NCBI RefSeq assembly: GCF_011492965.1 | Contig: NZ_CP045121.1 | Coordinates: 372,001 to 436,000, forward strand | DNA: 64,000 nt | DNA from: Rubrobacter marinus | GTDB taxonomy: Bacteria > Actinomycetota > Rubrobacteria > Rubrobacterales > Rubrobacteraceae | Direction of reading: 5' to 3' | Shown here: piece after piece, positions 8,334 to 17,699 of the stretch | Layout: each line of letters starts with the position of its first letter | How positions within the stretch are numbered: the first letter of the stretch is position 1 | Translations under genes and position numbers: made by a program | The notes under the pieces: generated by a model | Databases searched by the model: none | Told to the model about the DNA's origin: nothing | The model's input: only the letters and a program-made list of their open reading frames with translations

Positions 8334-9920
8334 ATGATCCGCGAGCGTCTGTTCAGAACGATCTTCGCGGGGCTGTTGACCGGCCTCGTCGCCGCGCTTC
8401 TGATGACCCTGGTGATGGCGCTCTTGCGCTACTCTTTGGGCTTCGCGTCGACCTTCGAGATGTTCGGGGACCGCTTCGCCCCCCTCCTCCCGGTCGACCT
8501 GTTCCTCAGGCTCCAGGGCATCCTCGGCGGCTACGACCAGATGAAGGGGCTCGGCGTCGGCTCCGTCATCGCCGGGCAGATAATCGTAGGCTGCACAGGC
8601 GGCGCGCTGTACGCCCTCGTCGTCGAGCGAGACCCCGCACGCAGGAGGGCCCCCGGCATCACCCGCCGCGGCATCCTTTTCGTAGCGCTCGTCGTCGGGC
8701 TGGCCTGGCTCGGCACCCTGGCGCTGCTCCGGCCGGTACTCGACACCAACTTCCGCGGCTCCCCGCCGGGGCCCGCCTCGGTCATGACCGTCCTCGCGCT
8801 GCTCTTCTCGTTCGTCGTCTTCGGGCTGACGCTCGTGCTCGTCTACCGCGCCATCACGAGAAGCGAGTCGAGCGACGAGGGGGCCTCAGCGCCGGCCGGC
8901 GGGAGGCTCATCGGGCGACGGGCGTTCCTTGCGGGGGTCGCCGGGCTGGGCTTCGCGCTGGTCTCCGGTGAGTTGTTCCGGCGCCTCTTCGACCGGGCGA
9001 CCTTCTCCTACGACGGCCTGACGTACGGAGGGCCCGGCCTGCAGGCGATCACGCCGAACGACCAGTTCTACGTCGTCACCAAGAACGTCGTCGACCCGCT
9101 CGTCGAGAGGTCCGCCTGGCGCTTGGGCGTTACCGGGCTCGTAGACGACCCCAAAACGTACACCTTCGAGCAGATAGCGTCGATGCCGAGCGTGGAGCAG
9201 GAGACGACTCTCTCTTGCATCAGCAACCCGGTGGGCGGCGAGCTGATGAGCAACGCGATGTGGAAGGGCGTGCCGCTGCGGGACCTGATCGAGGCGTCGT
9301 CGCCCCGGGAGGGCGTCGTGGAGGTCGTCCTCCACGCCGTCGACGGCTACACGGATACGTTCTCGTTCGAGAAGGCCCTTGATCCCACGACGCTCGTCGC
9401 CTACGAGATGAACGGCGAGCCGCTCCCCGACCGCCACGGCTACCCGGCGCGCATCCTTGTGCCGGGCCTCTTCGGCGAGAAGAACGTCAAGTGGGTCACG
9501 CGCATCGAGCTCGTGGACCACGACGCGAAGGGCTTCTACGAGACGCAAGGGTGGGGCCCGAACTTCGTACAGCCGACCCGCTCGCGCTTCGACGCCCCCG
9601 ACTTCGCCCGGCCGCTGCGGGCGGGCCAGACCGTCGGGCTCCTCGGCATCGCCTACGGCGGCGACCGCGGCGTCTCCAAGGTCGAGGTCTCGACCGACGA
9701 CGGGCGGAGCTGGCGGGAGGCCAGGATCGACCACCAGGGCTCGAAGCTGGCCTGGTCCGTCTGGAGCCACGACTGGCGGCCGGAGGGACCCGGTGAGTAC
9801 CGCCTCGTGGTGCGCGCGACCGACGGCGAGGGCGAGCTACAGACCTCGGAGGTTCGCCGGGTCGGCTCGGGGATGGGCGCGACCGGCCTGCACAAGGTCA
9901 CCGCGCGCGTGGAGGCCTAG
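8334..9920 (+). CDS. Membrane-anchored sulfite-oxidase-family molybdoenzyme
   Basis: 528 aa from the ATG at 8334, chosen for its AGGAGGT at 8322-8328. The N-terminal ~175 residues contain about four membrane segments (around 10-32, 76-97, 112-132, 148-171). A twin-arginine-like RRAFLA (195-200) plus hydrophobic stretch follows, then a sulfite oxidase Mo-cofactor domain with the molybdenum-ligating cysteine in TTLSCISNPVGG (Cys295). The C-terminus is a Mo-co dimerisation Ig-like domain (VEVSTDDGRSWREA). The catalytic part should lie outside the cell. The electron acceptor is unknown, and fusing the polytopic membrane part to a Tat-like segment is unusual. The gene lies in the sugar operon, 1 base after its neighbour. 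Confidence 0.85.
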   Translation: MIRERLFRTIFAGLLTGLVAALLMTLVMALLRYSLGFASTFEMFGDRFAPLLPVDLFLRLQGILGGYDQMKGLGVGSVIAGQIIVGCTGGALYALVVERDPARRRAPGITRRGILFVALVVGLAWLGTLALLRPVLDTNFRGSPPGPASVMTVLALLFSFVVFGLTLVLVYRAITRSESSDEGASAPAGGRLIGRRAFLAGVAGLGFALVSGELFRRLFDRATFSYDGLTYGGPGLQAITPNDQFYVVTKNVVDPLVERSAWRLGVTGLVDDPKTYTFEQIASMPSVEQETTLSCISNPVGGELMSNAMWKGVPLRDLIEASSPREGVVEVVLHAVDGYTDTFSFEKALDPTTLVAYEMNGEPLPDRHGYPARILVPGLFGEKNVKWVTRIELVDHDAKGFYETQGWGPNFVQPTRSRFDAPDFARPLRAGQTVGLLGIAYGGDRGVSKVEVSTDDGRSWREARIDHQGSKLAWSVWSHDWRPEGPGEYRLVVRATDGEGELQTSEVRRVGSGMGATGLHKVTARVEA

Positions 9921-9921
9921 G

Positions 9922-11085
9922 GTGACCACCGGCCGGAGAAACGGCGAACGAGCCCTCGTGACCGGCGGGGCCGGGCTGATCGGCTCCCACCTCGCGGACG
10001 GGCTTCTGAAGGAGGGTTACAGGGTCCGCATCCTCGACAACCTCGAACCCCAAACCCACCGCAACGGTAAGCCCGCCTGGGTGCCGAAGGAGGCCGAGTT
10101 CCTTCACGCCGACGTCCGGGACCCAAGGGCCCTGCGCCCGGCTCTCGAAGACGTAGACCTCGTCTTCCACGAGGCGGCCTACGGCGGCTACATGCCCGGG
10201 ATCTCGAAATACGTCGAGGTCAACTCCTTGGGCACCGCCCGGCTCCTCGAGACCATCCGCGACGAGAACCTGCCGATCAGGAAGCTCGTCGTCGCTTCCT
10301 CCCAGGCCGTCTACCGCGAGGGCGCTGGCCTCTGCGCCCAGCACGGTCTCGTCTTCCCCGAGAGTCGACCCGTCGAGGATCTCGCGCGCGGGGATTACGC
10401 CGTCCGCTGCCCGAAGCTCCGCTGCGGCGAGCCCGCGCAGCCGACCACGACCCCCGAGGAGGCGCCCACGGGCGGCGAGACGGTCTACGCCATAACCAAG
10501 GCGGAAGGGGAGAAGCTGGCCCTCACCTGGGGACGCGCCACCGGCATCCCGACCGTGGCCCTGCGCTACTCCTGCACCTACGGGCCGCGACAGTCGATCT
10601 TCAACCCGTACACGGGCGTCATCGCGATCTTTGCCACCCGCCTGCTGAACGGCCGCCCGCCCGTGCTGTACGAGGACGGGGAACAGACCCGCGACTTCTG
10701 CTACGTCGAAGACGTCGCCCGCGCCAACCTCCTCGCCGCGGCCACCGACGCCCTGGACGGCTCGGCCGTGAACGTCGGGAGCGGCAGGGCGACGACCATT
10801 CGCCGCGTGGCACAGACCGTCGCGGCCGCCCTGGGGGTTGCCATCGAGCCCGTGGCGAGGGGCGAGTACCGCCCCGGGGAGATGCGTCACCTCACGTCGG
10901 ACGTCTCGCGCATCCGGGCCGCAGGCCATACGCCGCGGGTGGACCTCGAAACGGGGATAGAGCGGTACCTGGACTGGATCGCGACCCAGGGAGACGTGCG
11001 CGACTACTTCGCCGCCGCCGAAGAGGTCCTGCGGGAGAAGCGCATCGTCCATCGGGCCGCAGCGGCCCCGAGGGCCGTCCGATGA
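9922..11085 (+). CDS. NAD-dependent sugar epimerase/dehydratase (extended SDR)
   Basis: 387 aa from the GTG at 9922, which lies one base after the previous stop and behind a GGAGG. The Rossmann motif GGAGLIG is at 15-21. The catalytic Ser is in VVASSQAVY and the catalytic YxxxK is Y189-K193. A Cys-containing insert around residues 160-175 (CPKLRC) resembles the small zinc-binding insert of some rhamnose or UDP-glucose 4-epimerases. It likely acts on a nucleotide sugar for the neighbouring glycosyltransferases. The exact sugar is not determinable. Confidence 0.85.
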   Translation: MTTGRRNGERALVTGGAGLIGSHLADGLLKEGYRVRILDNLEPQTHRNGKPAWVPKEAEFLHADVRDPRALRPALEDVDLVFHEAAYGGYMPGISKYVEVNSLGTARLLETIRDENLPIRKLVVASSQAVYREGAGLCAQHGLVFPESRPVEDLARGDYAVRCPKLRCGEPAQPTTTPEEAPTGGETVYAITKAEGEKLALTWGRATGIPTVALRYSCTYGPRQSIFNPYTGVIAIFATRLLNGRPPVLYEDGEQTRDFCYVEDVARANLLAAATDALDGSAVNVGSGRATTIRRVAQTVAAALGVAIEPVARGEYRPGEMRHLTSDVSRIRAAGHTPRVDLETGIERYLDWIATQGDVRDYFAAAEEVLREKRIVHRAAAAPRAVR

Positions 11086-11804
11086 TGGACGCTCGCCTCC
11101 CGGGCATAGGGGGCTTGCCGCCCGGAACCCATCCCGTCGGGGAGAAGGAGAGCCTCTTCGAACGCTTCCCCTGGCTCTACGCCTTCTGCCGGGACCACCT
11201 CTTCCAGGACGACACCCCCCGGATAACGCGGGCCCTGTGGCCCTCGGGAGCCCCGGGTGAAGGCAGCGTTCTGCTGGAACTGGGCTGCGGGCCGGGGTTC
11301 TACGCCCGGCGCCTCGCCGGCGACCTACCGCAGCTCAGGGTCACCGGCATCGACCTCTCGGGGAAGCAGCTCGAGCGCGCCCGGGCGCTCGCGACGGCAG
11401 ACGGGCTGGGTAATTGCTCCTTCGAGAGGGGAGACGTATACGATCTGGACCGCCCGGATGCCTCGGCCGGCGCCCTGGTCGCCTCGCGGCTCTTCACGAT
11501 ACTTGCCGACCGGGAGACCGCGCTTGAGGAGATGCACCGCGTGCTGGAGCCCGGTGGGCGCTGCTTCGTGGCCGAACCGTGCTCCGCCTTGCGGGCCTCG
11601 GTGCCGCTCCACGCGATGTGGATGCTCGCGGGAGCCCTGACCTTCCTCGGCGACAAGCCCCGCGCCTACCAGGAGCCGGCCAGGGTCTCCGTGATGACCG
11701 GCGGCGAGTTCGACGCACTGATAGCGTCCCAGCCCTGGAAAGACGTACGCCGCTGGCAGAGCGGTCGCTACCGGTACGCCGTCTGCGAGAAGGGCGGGGG
11801 CTGA
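11082..11804 (+). CDS. Class I SAM-dependent methyltransferase
   Basis: 240 aa. The SAM-binding motif I LELGCGPG is at 65-72, followed by an acidic loop ending TGIDLS, and motif IV/V-like segments (GALVASRLFTIL, EMHRVLEPGG) as in UbiE/type 11 methyltransferases. The ATG at 11082 overlaps the upstream TGA (ATGA); a second ATG follows at 11085. Its place between an epimerase and a YfhO-like protein suggests methylation of a sugar or lipid-linked intermediate, by inference only. Confidence 0.8.
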   Translation: MMDARLPGIGGLPPGTHPVGEKESLFERFPWLYAFCRDHLFQDDTPRITRALWPSGAPGEGSVLLELGCGPGFYARRLAGDLPQLRVTGIDLSGKQLERARALATADGLGNCSFERGDVYDLDRPDASAGALVASRLFTILADRETALEEMHRVLEPGGRCFVAEPCSALRASVPLHAMWMLAGALTFLGDKPRAYQEPARVSVMTGGEFDALIASQPWKDVRRWQSGRYRYAVCEKGGG

Positions 11805-11814
11805 AGCGGGACAC

Positions 11815-14259
11815 GTGGCGCCGATGACGAAGTTCGTCCGCTTCCGGCTGCTCCCCGCTCCCCCCCTTGCGGACGCAGCCGCGGTCTTCTCCCTGCTCGT
11901 CCTCACGGCCGTCGCCGCGTGGGACACCCTTCAGCCGGGCGAGACTTTCGTTGGCGCGGACGCCGCCACGCAGTTCTACCCCTGGTACGCCTTTCTCGGC
12001 GAGAGCCTGCGCTCCGGCGACGTGCCGGGCTGGAACCCGCACCAGTTCTCGGGGACGCCCTTCGCGGCCGACCCCCTCTCCGGCTGGTCCTACCTGCCCG
12101 CCATGCTGCTCTTCACCGCCCTGCCTCCCCTCGCCGCCGCCAAGGCCTACGCACTCTTCCACCTGCTCCTCGCCGGTTGCGCCACCTATGCCCTCGCGCG
12201 GGTCTTGGAGATGGGCACGGCGGGCGCGCTTCTCTCGGCCGTCTCGTACGAGTTCTCGGGTTTCCTGTACGTCGAGAACACGTGCTGCTTCGCTTACGCC
12301 AGCGTCATGGCCTGGCTCCCGTTCGCCTTCCTCGGGGCGGAAGGGGCGGTTTCGAGCGGTAGCCGGCTGAACAGAGCTTTGTGGTGGGGGGTATCGGGGC
12401 TGGCCTTGAGCCAGATCCTCGCCGCCTGGCTCGGACAGGGCTCCTACTACGCGCTGCTGGCCCTGATGGGCTACGTGGCCTACCGCACCGTCGTCTCACC
12501 GCCCGGTCGCGGTGTTTACGCTCGTCTCTCGGGGACCGTTCTGCACGCGGGGGGCATCCTCGTGTTCGGGTTCGGGCTCGCCGCCCTGGGCCTGCTCCCC
12601 AGGCTGGAGTACAACGCGCTCTCGAACCTGGCCGGTGGATACCCCGACGCCAAGGGGGCCGGCGGCTGGACCGTGGAGGACTGGCGCCTCCTGCTGGAGC
12701 CCGGTCTGTTCTACGCCGGCGTAACCGTCCTGGCCCTCGCCCTCGTCGCCCCGTTCATCGCCCGCGGACGCTCCGCGACGCCCTACTTCGCCGGCCTCTG
12801 CCTGGCCGCGCTAGTCCTCTCCGGGGCGGAGCCCACGCCGCTGCACTCGGCGCTGAGCTTGTTGCCCCGCTTCGGGCAGCTACACCCGCACTTCCCGGAG
12901 CGCGCGATGGTCGTCTTCTTCCTCGGGGCTGCCCTGCTGGCCGGGGCCACGCTCTCCCGCCTCGGGGAACCGGGCAAAAAAGTCGGTCCTCTACTCTCCT
13001 TACCGGCCCTGGCTACGCTCTTGTTGCTGGCGACCCGGGTTCCTCCTTCCGCCGCGCTTCTCCTCGCTCTTACGGTCGCCAACGTGCTCGCGGCGGCTTA
13101 TGCGCTGCTTCCCGGCCGGCGCGCACTCTGGCGTGGGCTCGCGGCCGGGGCTCTGGCGTTCGTGGTCTTTTCGGATCTGTTCGCGGCCGGAAAGGCCACG
13201 CTCGTCGAGCACGGGGAGGCCCAGGGTGGATCTAGGCTGGAGGATAGGGTTCGGCAGATCGACCTGGCGCAGTACTACCGGCCCACGGACGCTGCCCGGT
13301 TTCTCGGATCCAGGGCCGCAGAGCCGTCGCGCTATCTCGGGTACGGCCCCCGAACCCGTCCGAGGCGTTCCCTGTCTTCCCCCGTGCGGTTCGCGGACCC
13401 CGAAACACAGGCACTGGGGGTAAACAACCGGGCGATGACGTCGGGGCTGCAGAGCACGGGGGGCTACAACGCGGTCCGCCTCGCCCGGTACGACGAGTAC
13501 ATGAGGGCGCTCAACGCGAAAGGGCAGGATTACCACTACGCGGACGTGTTCGAGGGCGGCCTCGACTCGCCGCTGCTCGACCTCCTCAACGTGCGGTACG
13601 TGATCGTACCCGCCGGAACGCCCCCCGACGGAGGCGAAGGCGTGCAGAACCTCAAAGACGCGCATCCCACGGTCTACGAGGGCGACGGGCTTGAGGTGCT
13701 GGAGAACCGCGGGGCGCTGCCGCGGGCCTGGATCGTCCACTCGGCCAGACGGGCCGAACCGGACGAAGCGTTGGGCTTGTTGGCCTCCGGCGCGGTCGAC
13801 CCCGGAGAGACCGCGCTCCTGGAGGAGACGCCCCCGGGGTTGGCCCGGCCCGTGGACGCCTCGTCCGACCGGGCCCGGGTGACGGAGCACGGGGCGGACC
13901 GGATCGAACTGGAAACGACGACCGGCGCGCCGGGCTTACTCGTGCTGAGCGAGACGTACTACCCGGCGTGGAAGGCTTACGTCGACGGCCGTCCCGCGCG
14001 GCTCTACAGGGCGGACCACCTGCTGCGCGCCGTGCCGGTGCCCGCGGGTGAGCATTCCGTAGAGCTCCGTTACGAATCGGCCACGCTGCAGCTAGGCATC
14101 GCCGTCTCGTCGGTGGTGGGCGCGATCCTCGTCGCTCTCGCCGTCGCCGCCGTGGTCCGGCGCCGCAAGAAGGCCGGCCCCAGAACGGCCGCCGTACGAT
14201 ATTCCATGTCGAGGAGCAACGGACCACCAGCGCCGGTCCAGGGAGGGGCTCGATGGTAG
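11815..14259 (+). CDS. YfhO-like polytopic membrane protein (GT-C-type)
   Basis: About 814 aa. It has many hydrophobic segments through residue ~470, a large extracytoplasmic domain, and a last membrane helix near 765-785 followed by a basic tail. The early GADAATQFYPWYAF region carries the acidic residue expected of GT-C enzymes in loop 1. The ETYYPAWKAYVDG-RLYRAD...RAVPVPAG block near the C-terminus is the hallmark of the YfhO family. That family modifies teichoic acids or other glycans using polyprenyl-phosphate sugars, in keeping with the upstream GT2. The start is uncertain: GTG 11815 or ATG 11824, neither with a strong SD. Confidence 0.8.
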   Translation: MAPMTKFVRFRLLPAPPLADAAAVFSLLVLTAVAAWDTLQPGETFVGADAATQFYPWYAFLGESLRSGDVPGWNPHQFSGTPFAADPLSGWSYLPAMLLFTALPPLAAAKAYALFHLLLAGCATYALARVLEMGTAGALLSAVSYEFSGFLYVENTCCFAYASVMAWLPFAFLGAEGAVSSGSRLNRALWWGVSGLALSQILAAWLGQGSYYALLALMGYVAYRTVVSPPGRGVYARLSGTVLHAGGILVFGFGLAALGLLPRLEYNALSNLAGGYPDAKGAGGWTVEDWRLLLEPGLFYAGVTVLALALVAPFIARGRSATPYFAGLCLAALVLSGAEPTPLHSALSLLPRFGQLHPHFPERAMVVFFLGAALLAGATLSRLGEPGKKVGPLLSLPALATLLLLATRVPPSAALLLALTVANVLAAAYALLPGRRALWRGLAAGALAFVVFSDLFAAGKATLVEHGEAQGGSRLEDRVRQIDLAQYYRPTDAARFLGSRAAEPSRYLGYGPRTRPRRSLSSPVRFADPETQALGVNNRAMTSGLQSTGGYNAVRLARYDEYMRALNAKGQDYHYADVFEGGLDSPLLDLLNVRYVIVPAGTPPDGGEGVQNLKDAHPTVYEGDGLEVLENRGALPRAWIVHSARRAEPDEALGLLASGAVDPGETALLEETPPGLARPVDASSDRARVTEHGADRIELETTTGAPGLLVLSETYYPAWKAYVDGRPARLYRADHLLRAVPVPAGEHSVELRYESATLQLGIAVSSVVGAILVALAVAAVVRRRKKAGPRTAAVRYSMSRSNGPPAPVQGGARW

Positions 14260-15065
14260 ACGTCGGCATGATTATGGGGTCCGGGATCTACGACCTGCCC
14301 GGAGCCGCGGAGCTTCGCCGGGTATGGACCCGCTTCGGGGAGGTGGAGCTCTTCCTGAGGGTGGTCGGGCCGTGGAAGGTCGGCGCCGTCTCGCGTCACG
14401 GCGAGGGGCACCGTCACCTGCCGCACACAGTCCCTCACCGGGCGCACCTTCTGGCCTTGAAAGAGCTCGGTGCGAGGGCGGTGGTCGCGACCACCGCCGT
14501 CGGGGCGGTGGACCCGGGGCTTCGCCTCGGGAGCCCCGTCGTCTTCGACGACCTGTTCTTCCCCGAGAACCGTCTCCCGGGCGGCGAGCCCTGCACGGTG
14601 TTCACCGACCCGGGCGACGGGGAGCGGGGCCACCTCGTAACGCGCGAGCCCTTCGCCCTGCGCCTCAGAGCCGCGGTCGAGCTCGCCGCGAGGTCTCTAG
14701 GCCTGGAGCCGACCGTCGGCGGCGTCTACGGCCACACCAACGGCCCAAGGTTCGAGACCGCGCCGGAGATACGCATGCTCCGAGCCGCAGGGGTGACGGC
14801 CGTGAGCCAGACCTCGGGTCCCGAGGCGGTGCTCGCCGGGGAGCTCGAGATTCCCTACGCCCTCGTCGGCCTCCCGGTGAACTACGCGACCGGGGTCGCC
14901 GGGGTGCGGCAGGAGCCGAGGGAGGAGCTCGACCGCCTCCTCGCGCTGTCGGCCGAGACCCTCCCCCGGATCGTCCTCCGGACCGTGGAGATGCTGGAGA
15001 GGAAGGATCTCACGTTCGACCACGGTTACGTCTACCGCGTCGAGGGGGGCGTAGGAAAGGGATAA
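14253..15065 (+). CDS. MTA/MTI-type nucleoside phosphorylase (PNP family 2)
   Basis: 270 aa. N-terminal MGSGIYDL phosphate-binding loop, central SRHGEGH, and GVYGHTNGPRFETAPEIR match the purine nucleoside phosphorylase/methylthioadenosine phosphorylase family. These enzymes cleave methylthioadenosine or 6-oxopurine nucleosides with phosphate. The SQTSGPEAVLAGE segment corresponds to the substrate-recognition region; it differs from human MTAP, so MTA versus inosine-type specificity is open. The ATG at 14253 has a GGGAGGGG site and overlaps the YfhO gene stop. Confidence 0.8.
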   Translation: MVDVGMIMGSGIYDLPGAAELRRVWTRFGEVELFLRVVGPWKVGAVSRHGEGHRHLPHTVPHRAHLLALKELGARAVVATTAVGAVDPGLRLGSPVVFDDLFFPENRLPGGEPCTVFTDPGDGERGHLVTREPFALRLRAAVELAARSLGLEPTVGGVYGHTNGPRFETAPEIRMLRAAGVTAVSQTSGPEAVLAGELEIPYALVGLPVNYATGVAGVRQEPREELDRLLALSAETLPRIVLRTVEMLERKDLTFDHGYVYRVEGGVGKG

Positions 15066-15123
15066 TGCTCGAACGTCACGCACGCTACAATAATCCGGGG
15101 GACGCGGGAGGACGGGAGTTGCG

Positions 15124-15815
15124 GTGCCGAAGATTCTGGTGGTAGACGACGAGCCCAACATACGCGAGGTCGTGGTGCGCTACCTCAGGCGCGACGGCCA
15201 CACCGTCGTCCAGGCCGCCGACGGCGAGGAGGCCTTGGAGCTGTACCGCAGAACCCGGCCCGACCTCGTCGTGCTCGACCTGATGCTCCCAAGGTCGGAG
15301 GGCTGGAGGTGTGCCGGCGCCTCGGCGTGGAAGGACGGGTGCCGCTTATCATGCTGACGGCCAGAGGTGAGGAGGAGGACAGGATCGTGGGCCTCTCCCT
15401 GGGCGCCGACGACTACGTGGTCAAGCCCTTCTCCCCGCGCGAGCTGGCCGCCCGCGTGGAGGCGGTCCTGAGAAGGGTGAACGCGGCTCCGGAGGCGGAG
15501 ACGACGCAGGCGGTCCTCGAGTTCGACGGGTTGCGCGTCGACCCCAACACGCGGGGCGTCACGGTACGGGGCGAGCCCGTCGTACTCACGGCCCGGGAGT
15601 TCGACCTGCTCCACCACCTTGCGAAGAGCCCGGGGAGGGTGTACACGCGTGACCAGCTTATGGAAGCGGTGTGGGACTTCGCCTTCAGCGCCGAGAACAG
15701 CACCGTCACGGTCCACGTCCGTCGCCTGCGCGAGAAGATAGAGACCGACCCCGCCCACCCGCGTTACCTGCAGACCGTGTGGGGCGTCGGATACCAGTTC
15801 GTGGACGAGCGGTGA
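15124..15815 (+). CDS. OmpR/PhoB-family response regulator (single-base frame break)
   Basis: Receiver domain (DDE at 9-10, phospho-acceptor Asp52 in VVLDLMLP, later KPF lysine) followed by a winged-helix DNA-binding domain (LTAREFDLLHHLAKSPGRVYTR, RRLREKIE). The frame shifts near 15290 at CCCAAGG. Adding one base gives 230 aa with no other defect, so a sequencing deletion is the likely cause. GTG start at 15124 behind GGGAG. Its stop overlaps the kinase start (GTGA), so the pair is co-translated. The phased repeats at 3756 and 6717 have the spacing this family binds. Confidence 0.85.
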
Positions 15816-17059
15816 AAGCAGTCCGCTTCGTGGTCGTCGCGGCCCTCTCCTTTGCGGCCGCCCTGGGGGTGACGATAGCCTTCGCCGCGACCTTGTTCGG
15901 CGTCCCGAAGGAGGATCTTGCGGCGGTGGCGCTCGTCCTGCTCGAGGTGGGTTGCGGGGTGGGCCTCGCGGCGCTGTTCTTGATGCGGCCAGCCGTGCTC
16001 GGGCGTATAGGCGGCGTCAGGGCCCAGCTTCTGGGGGCCGGCCTGATCGGCAGCCTCCTGCTCCTCGGCACGACGCTGCTGGGGTCCCGGGCGATGTTCT
16101 TCTCCGGGCACGACCTTTCTATCTTGCTGACGATGCTGCTCTTCGCGGCGCTCCTGGCGGTCGGCATAGGCCTGTACTGGGCGGCCCCGATGGCCCGGCG
16201 CATCGAGGAGGTGCGGGAAGGGACCGCGCGGCTCGCGAGCGGGAAGCTCGACACGGAGGTGCCGGTCAAAGGCCACGACGAGGTCGCGGGCCTCGCGGTG
16301 GACTTCAACCGCATGGCCCGGAGGATCAGGGAGGCGGACGAGCGCGAGCGCGCGATGGAGGGGGAGCGGCGCGAGCTTATAGCCGCCGTCTCCCACGACC
16401 TGCGCACGCCCCTAACCGCGGTGCGCGCCCTCCTCGAAGCCGTCAACGACGGCGTCGCCGCCGACCCCGAGGTCAGAGAGCGCTACCTCTCCTCGGCTCA
16501 GAACGAGGTCACGCACCTCGGCCGGCTCGTGGACGACCTCTTCGAGCTCGCCCAGATCGACGCGGGCGCGCTCAGGCTCACCCTCGAACGGGCCTCGCTG
16601 CACGACCTCATCTCCGACACGCTCGCCAGCTTCCAGCCCGAGGCCGACAAGCGCGGCGTCCGCCTCCTCGGGGAGTTCTCAGACGGCATAGACCCCGTCC
16701 TGATCAACCCGCCCAAGCTCCAACGCGTACTGCACAACCTCATCTCCAACGCCCTGCGCCACACCCCCTCCGACGGCACGATCTTCCTGCGCGTCAAGCC
16801 CGAAGGGGAGGAAGCGGTGCGCGTGGAGGTGGAGGACACCGGCGAGGGCATCACCCCCGAGGTTCTGCCGCGCGTCTTCGAGCGCTCGTTCCGGGGCGAG
16901 GAGTCGCGCGCCCGCCCGAGGGACGGCGCCTCCCCGGGCGCCGGCCTCGGCCTCGCGATAGCCCGCGGCCTCATAGAAGCGCACGGAGGCTCGATACGCG
17001 CCGAGAGCCAGACGGGCGCAGGCTCGCGCTTCTGCTTCACGCTGCGCCGGGCGTCGTAA
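15812..17059 (+). CDS. Sensor histidine kinase (HAMP, HisKA, HATPase)
   Basis: 415 aa from the GTG at 15812. Four hydrophobic segments (about 5-30, 38-58, 72-92, 103-125) with only short extracytoplasmic loops suggest sensing within the membrane. A HAMP domain follows (about 126-180), then the H-box VSHDLRTPL with His195, the N-box NLISNALRHTP, the G1 box VEDTGEGI and the GAGLGLAI G2 box. It partners the preceding OmpR-type regulator, with overlapping stop and start. The stimulus is unknown. Confidence 0.9.
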   Translation: MKAVRFVVVAALSFAAALGVTIAFAATLFGVPKEDLAAVALVLLEVGCGVGLAALFLMRPAVLGRIGGVRAQLLGAGLIGSLLLLGTTLLGSRAMFFSGHDLSILLTMLLFAALLAVGIGLYWAAPMARRIEEVREGTARLASGKLDTEVPVKGHDEVAGLAVDFNRMARRIREADERERAMEGERRELIAAVSHDLRTPLTAVRALLEAVNDGVAADPEVRERYLSSAQNEVTHLGRLVDDLFELAQIDAGALRLTLERASLHDLISDTLASFQPEADKRGVRLLGEFSDGIDPVLINPPKLQRVLHNLISNALRHTPSDGTIFLRVKPEGEEAVRVEVEDTGEGITPEVLPRVFERSFRGEESRARPRDGASPGAGLGLAIARGLIEAHGGSIRAESQTGAGSRFCFTLRRAS

Positions 17060-17397
17060 GCGGCGTTACGGACCCTGGCGGTCGCGAGGGCCGCGAGGCC
17101 TGTGTCGAATCGACGAGAGCCCCGATCCCGGTCCCAGGCCTCGACTCTTGGCTACGTTTCGGGCGCTACGCCTGGCGAGTTCACGTCGCCGAACTTCTCC
17201 GCCGTCAGAACGGCGTTCGGTGTGACCAAAACCTTGGGAGTCGCGGAGCATTGCGCCAAGATCGGGGACGTTCCCTTTTCGGTGCGGCTAGCGGTGGTCC
17301 GTAGCGCCGTGGATGAGCCGGCGGTCGTGCTGGCCGTCGCCGCGGGGGCGGCTTCTTTACACTCGCCCGGAAGTGGCCCGCACGGAGGAGAAACCCG
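17060..17397. other. Intergenic region, nothing recognised
   Basis: 338 bases between the kinase and the DUF433 gene. No RNA gene, clear promoter or coding region that I can support is visible; only the GGAGGAG preceding the DUF433 gene stands out at its end. Confidence 0.4.
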
Positions 17398-17580
17398 ATG
17401 GAAGAACGAAGGATCGTCTCCGGGGACCGGGAGGTCATGGGCGACAAACTCGTCTTCACCGGTACCTGTATCGAGGTCGAGACCCTTGTGGACTACCTCA
17501 AGGCCGGCCACGCCCCGGAAGGCTTCCCAACCGTCTCCCGCGAGCAGGCCGAGGCCTATTTGGAGACCACGATCTCCTAA
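17398..17580 (+). CDS. DUF433-like small protein (VapB-type antitoxin fold)
   Basis: 60 aa. The pattern RIVSGDREVMGDKLVFTGT, a VETLVDYL hydrophobic helix and a terminal PTVSREQAEAYLE resembles DUF433 proteins: a winged-HTH-like fold, often the antitoxin partner of PIN-like toxins. The canonical 'TRIPV' strand reads TCIEV, so it is a divergent member. A GGAGGAG lies ten bases upstream. No toxin gene is adjacent, which makes it either a solitary protein or an orphan antitoxin. Confidence 0.6.
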   Translation: MEERRIVSGDREVMGDKLVFTGTCIEVETLVDYLKAGHAPEGFPTVSREQAEAYLETTIS

Positions 17581-17699
17581 CGGGCAGGGCGACGTCGTTG
17601 ACGGACATCTTCTCACGAATATATAGTGAACGTTACGAGCAGGGGGGGACGGCGGGTCCTTCCGGCCGGGTCAGGGGAATGGCTGATAGGAGGGGACGC

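Noticed and set aside
17398..17580. DUF433 protein as half of a toxin-antitoxin pair here
   Set aside because: No PIN-like or other toxin gene is adjacent on either side; kept only as a solitary small protein.
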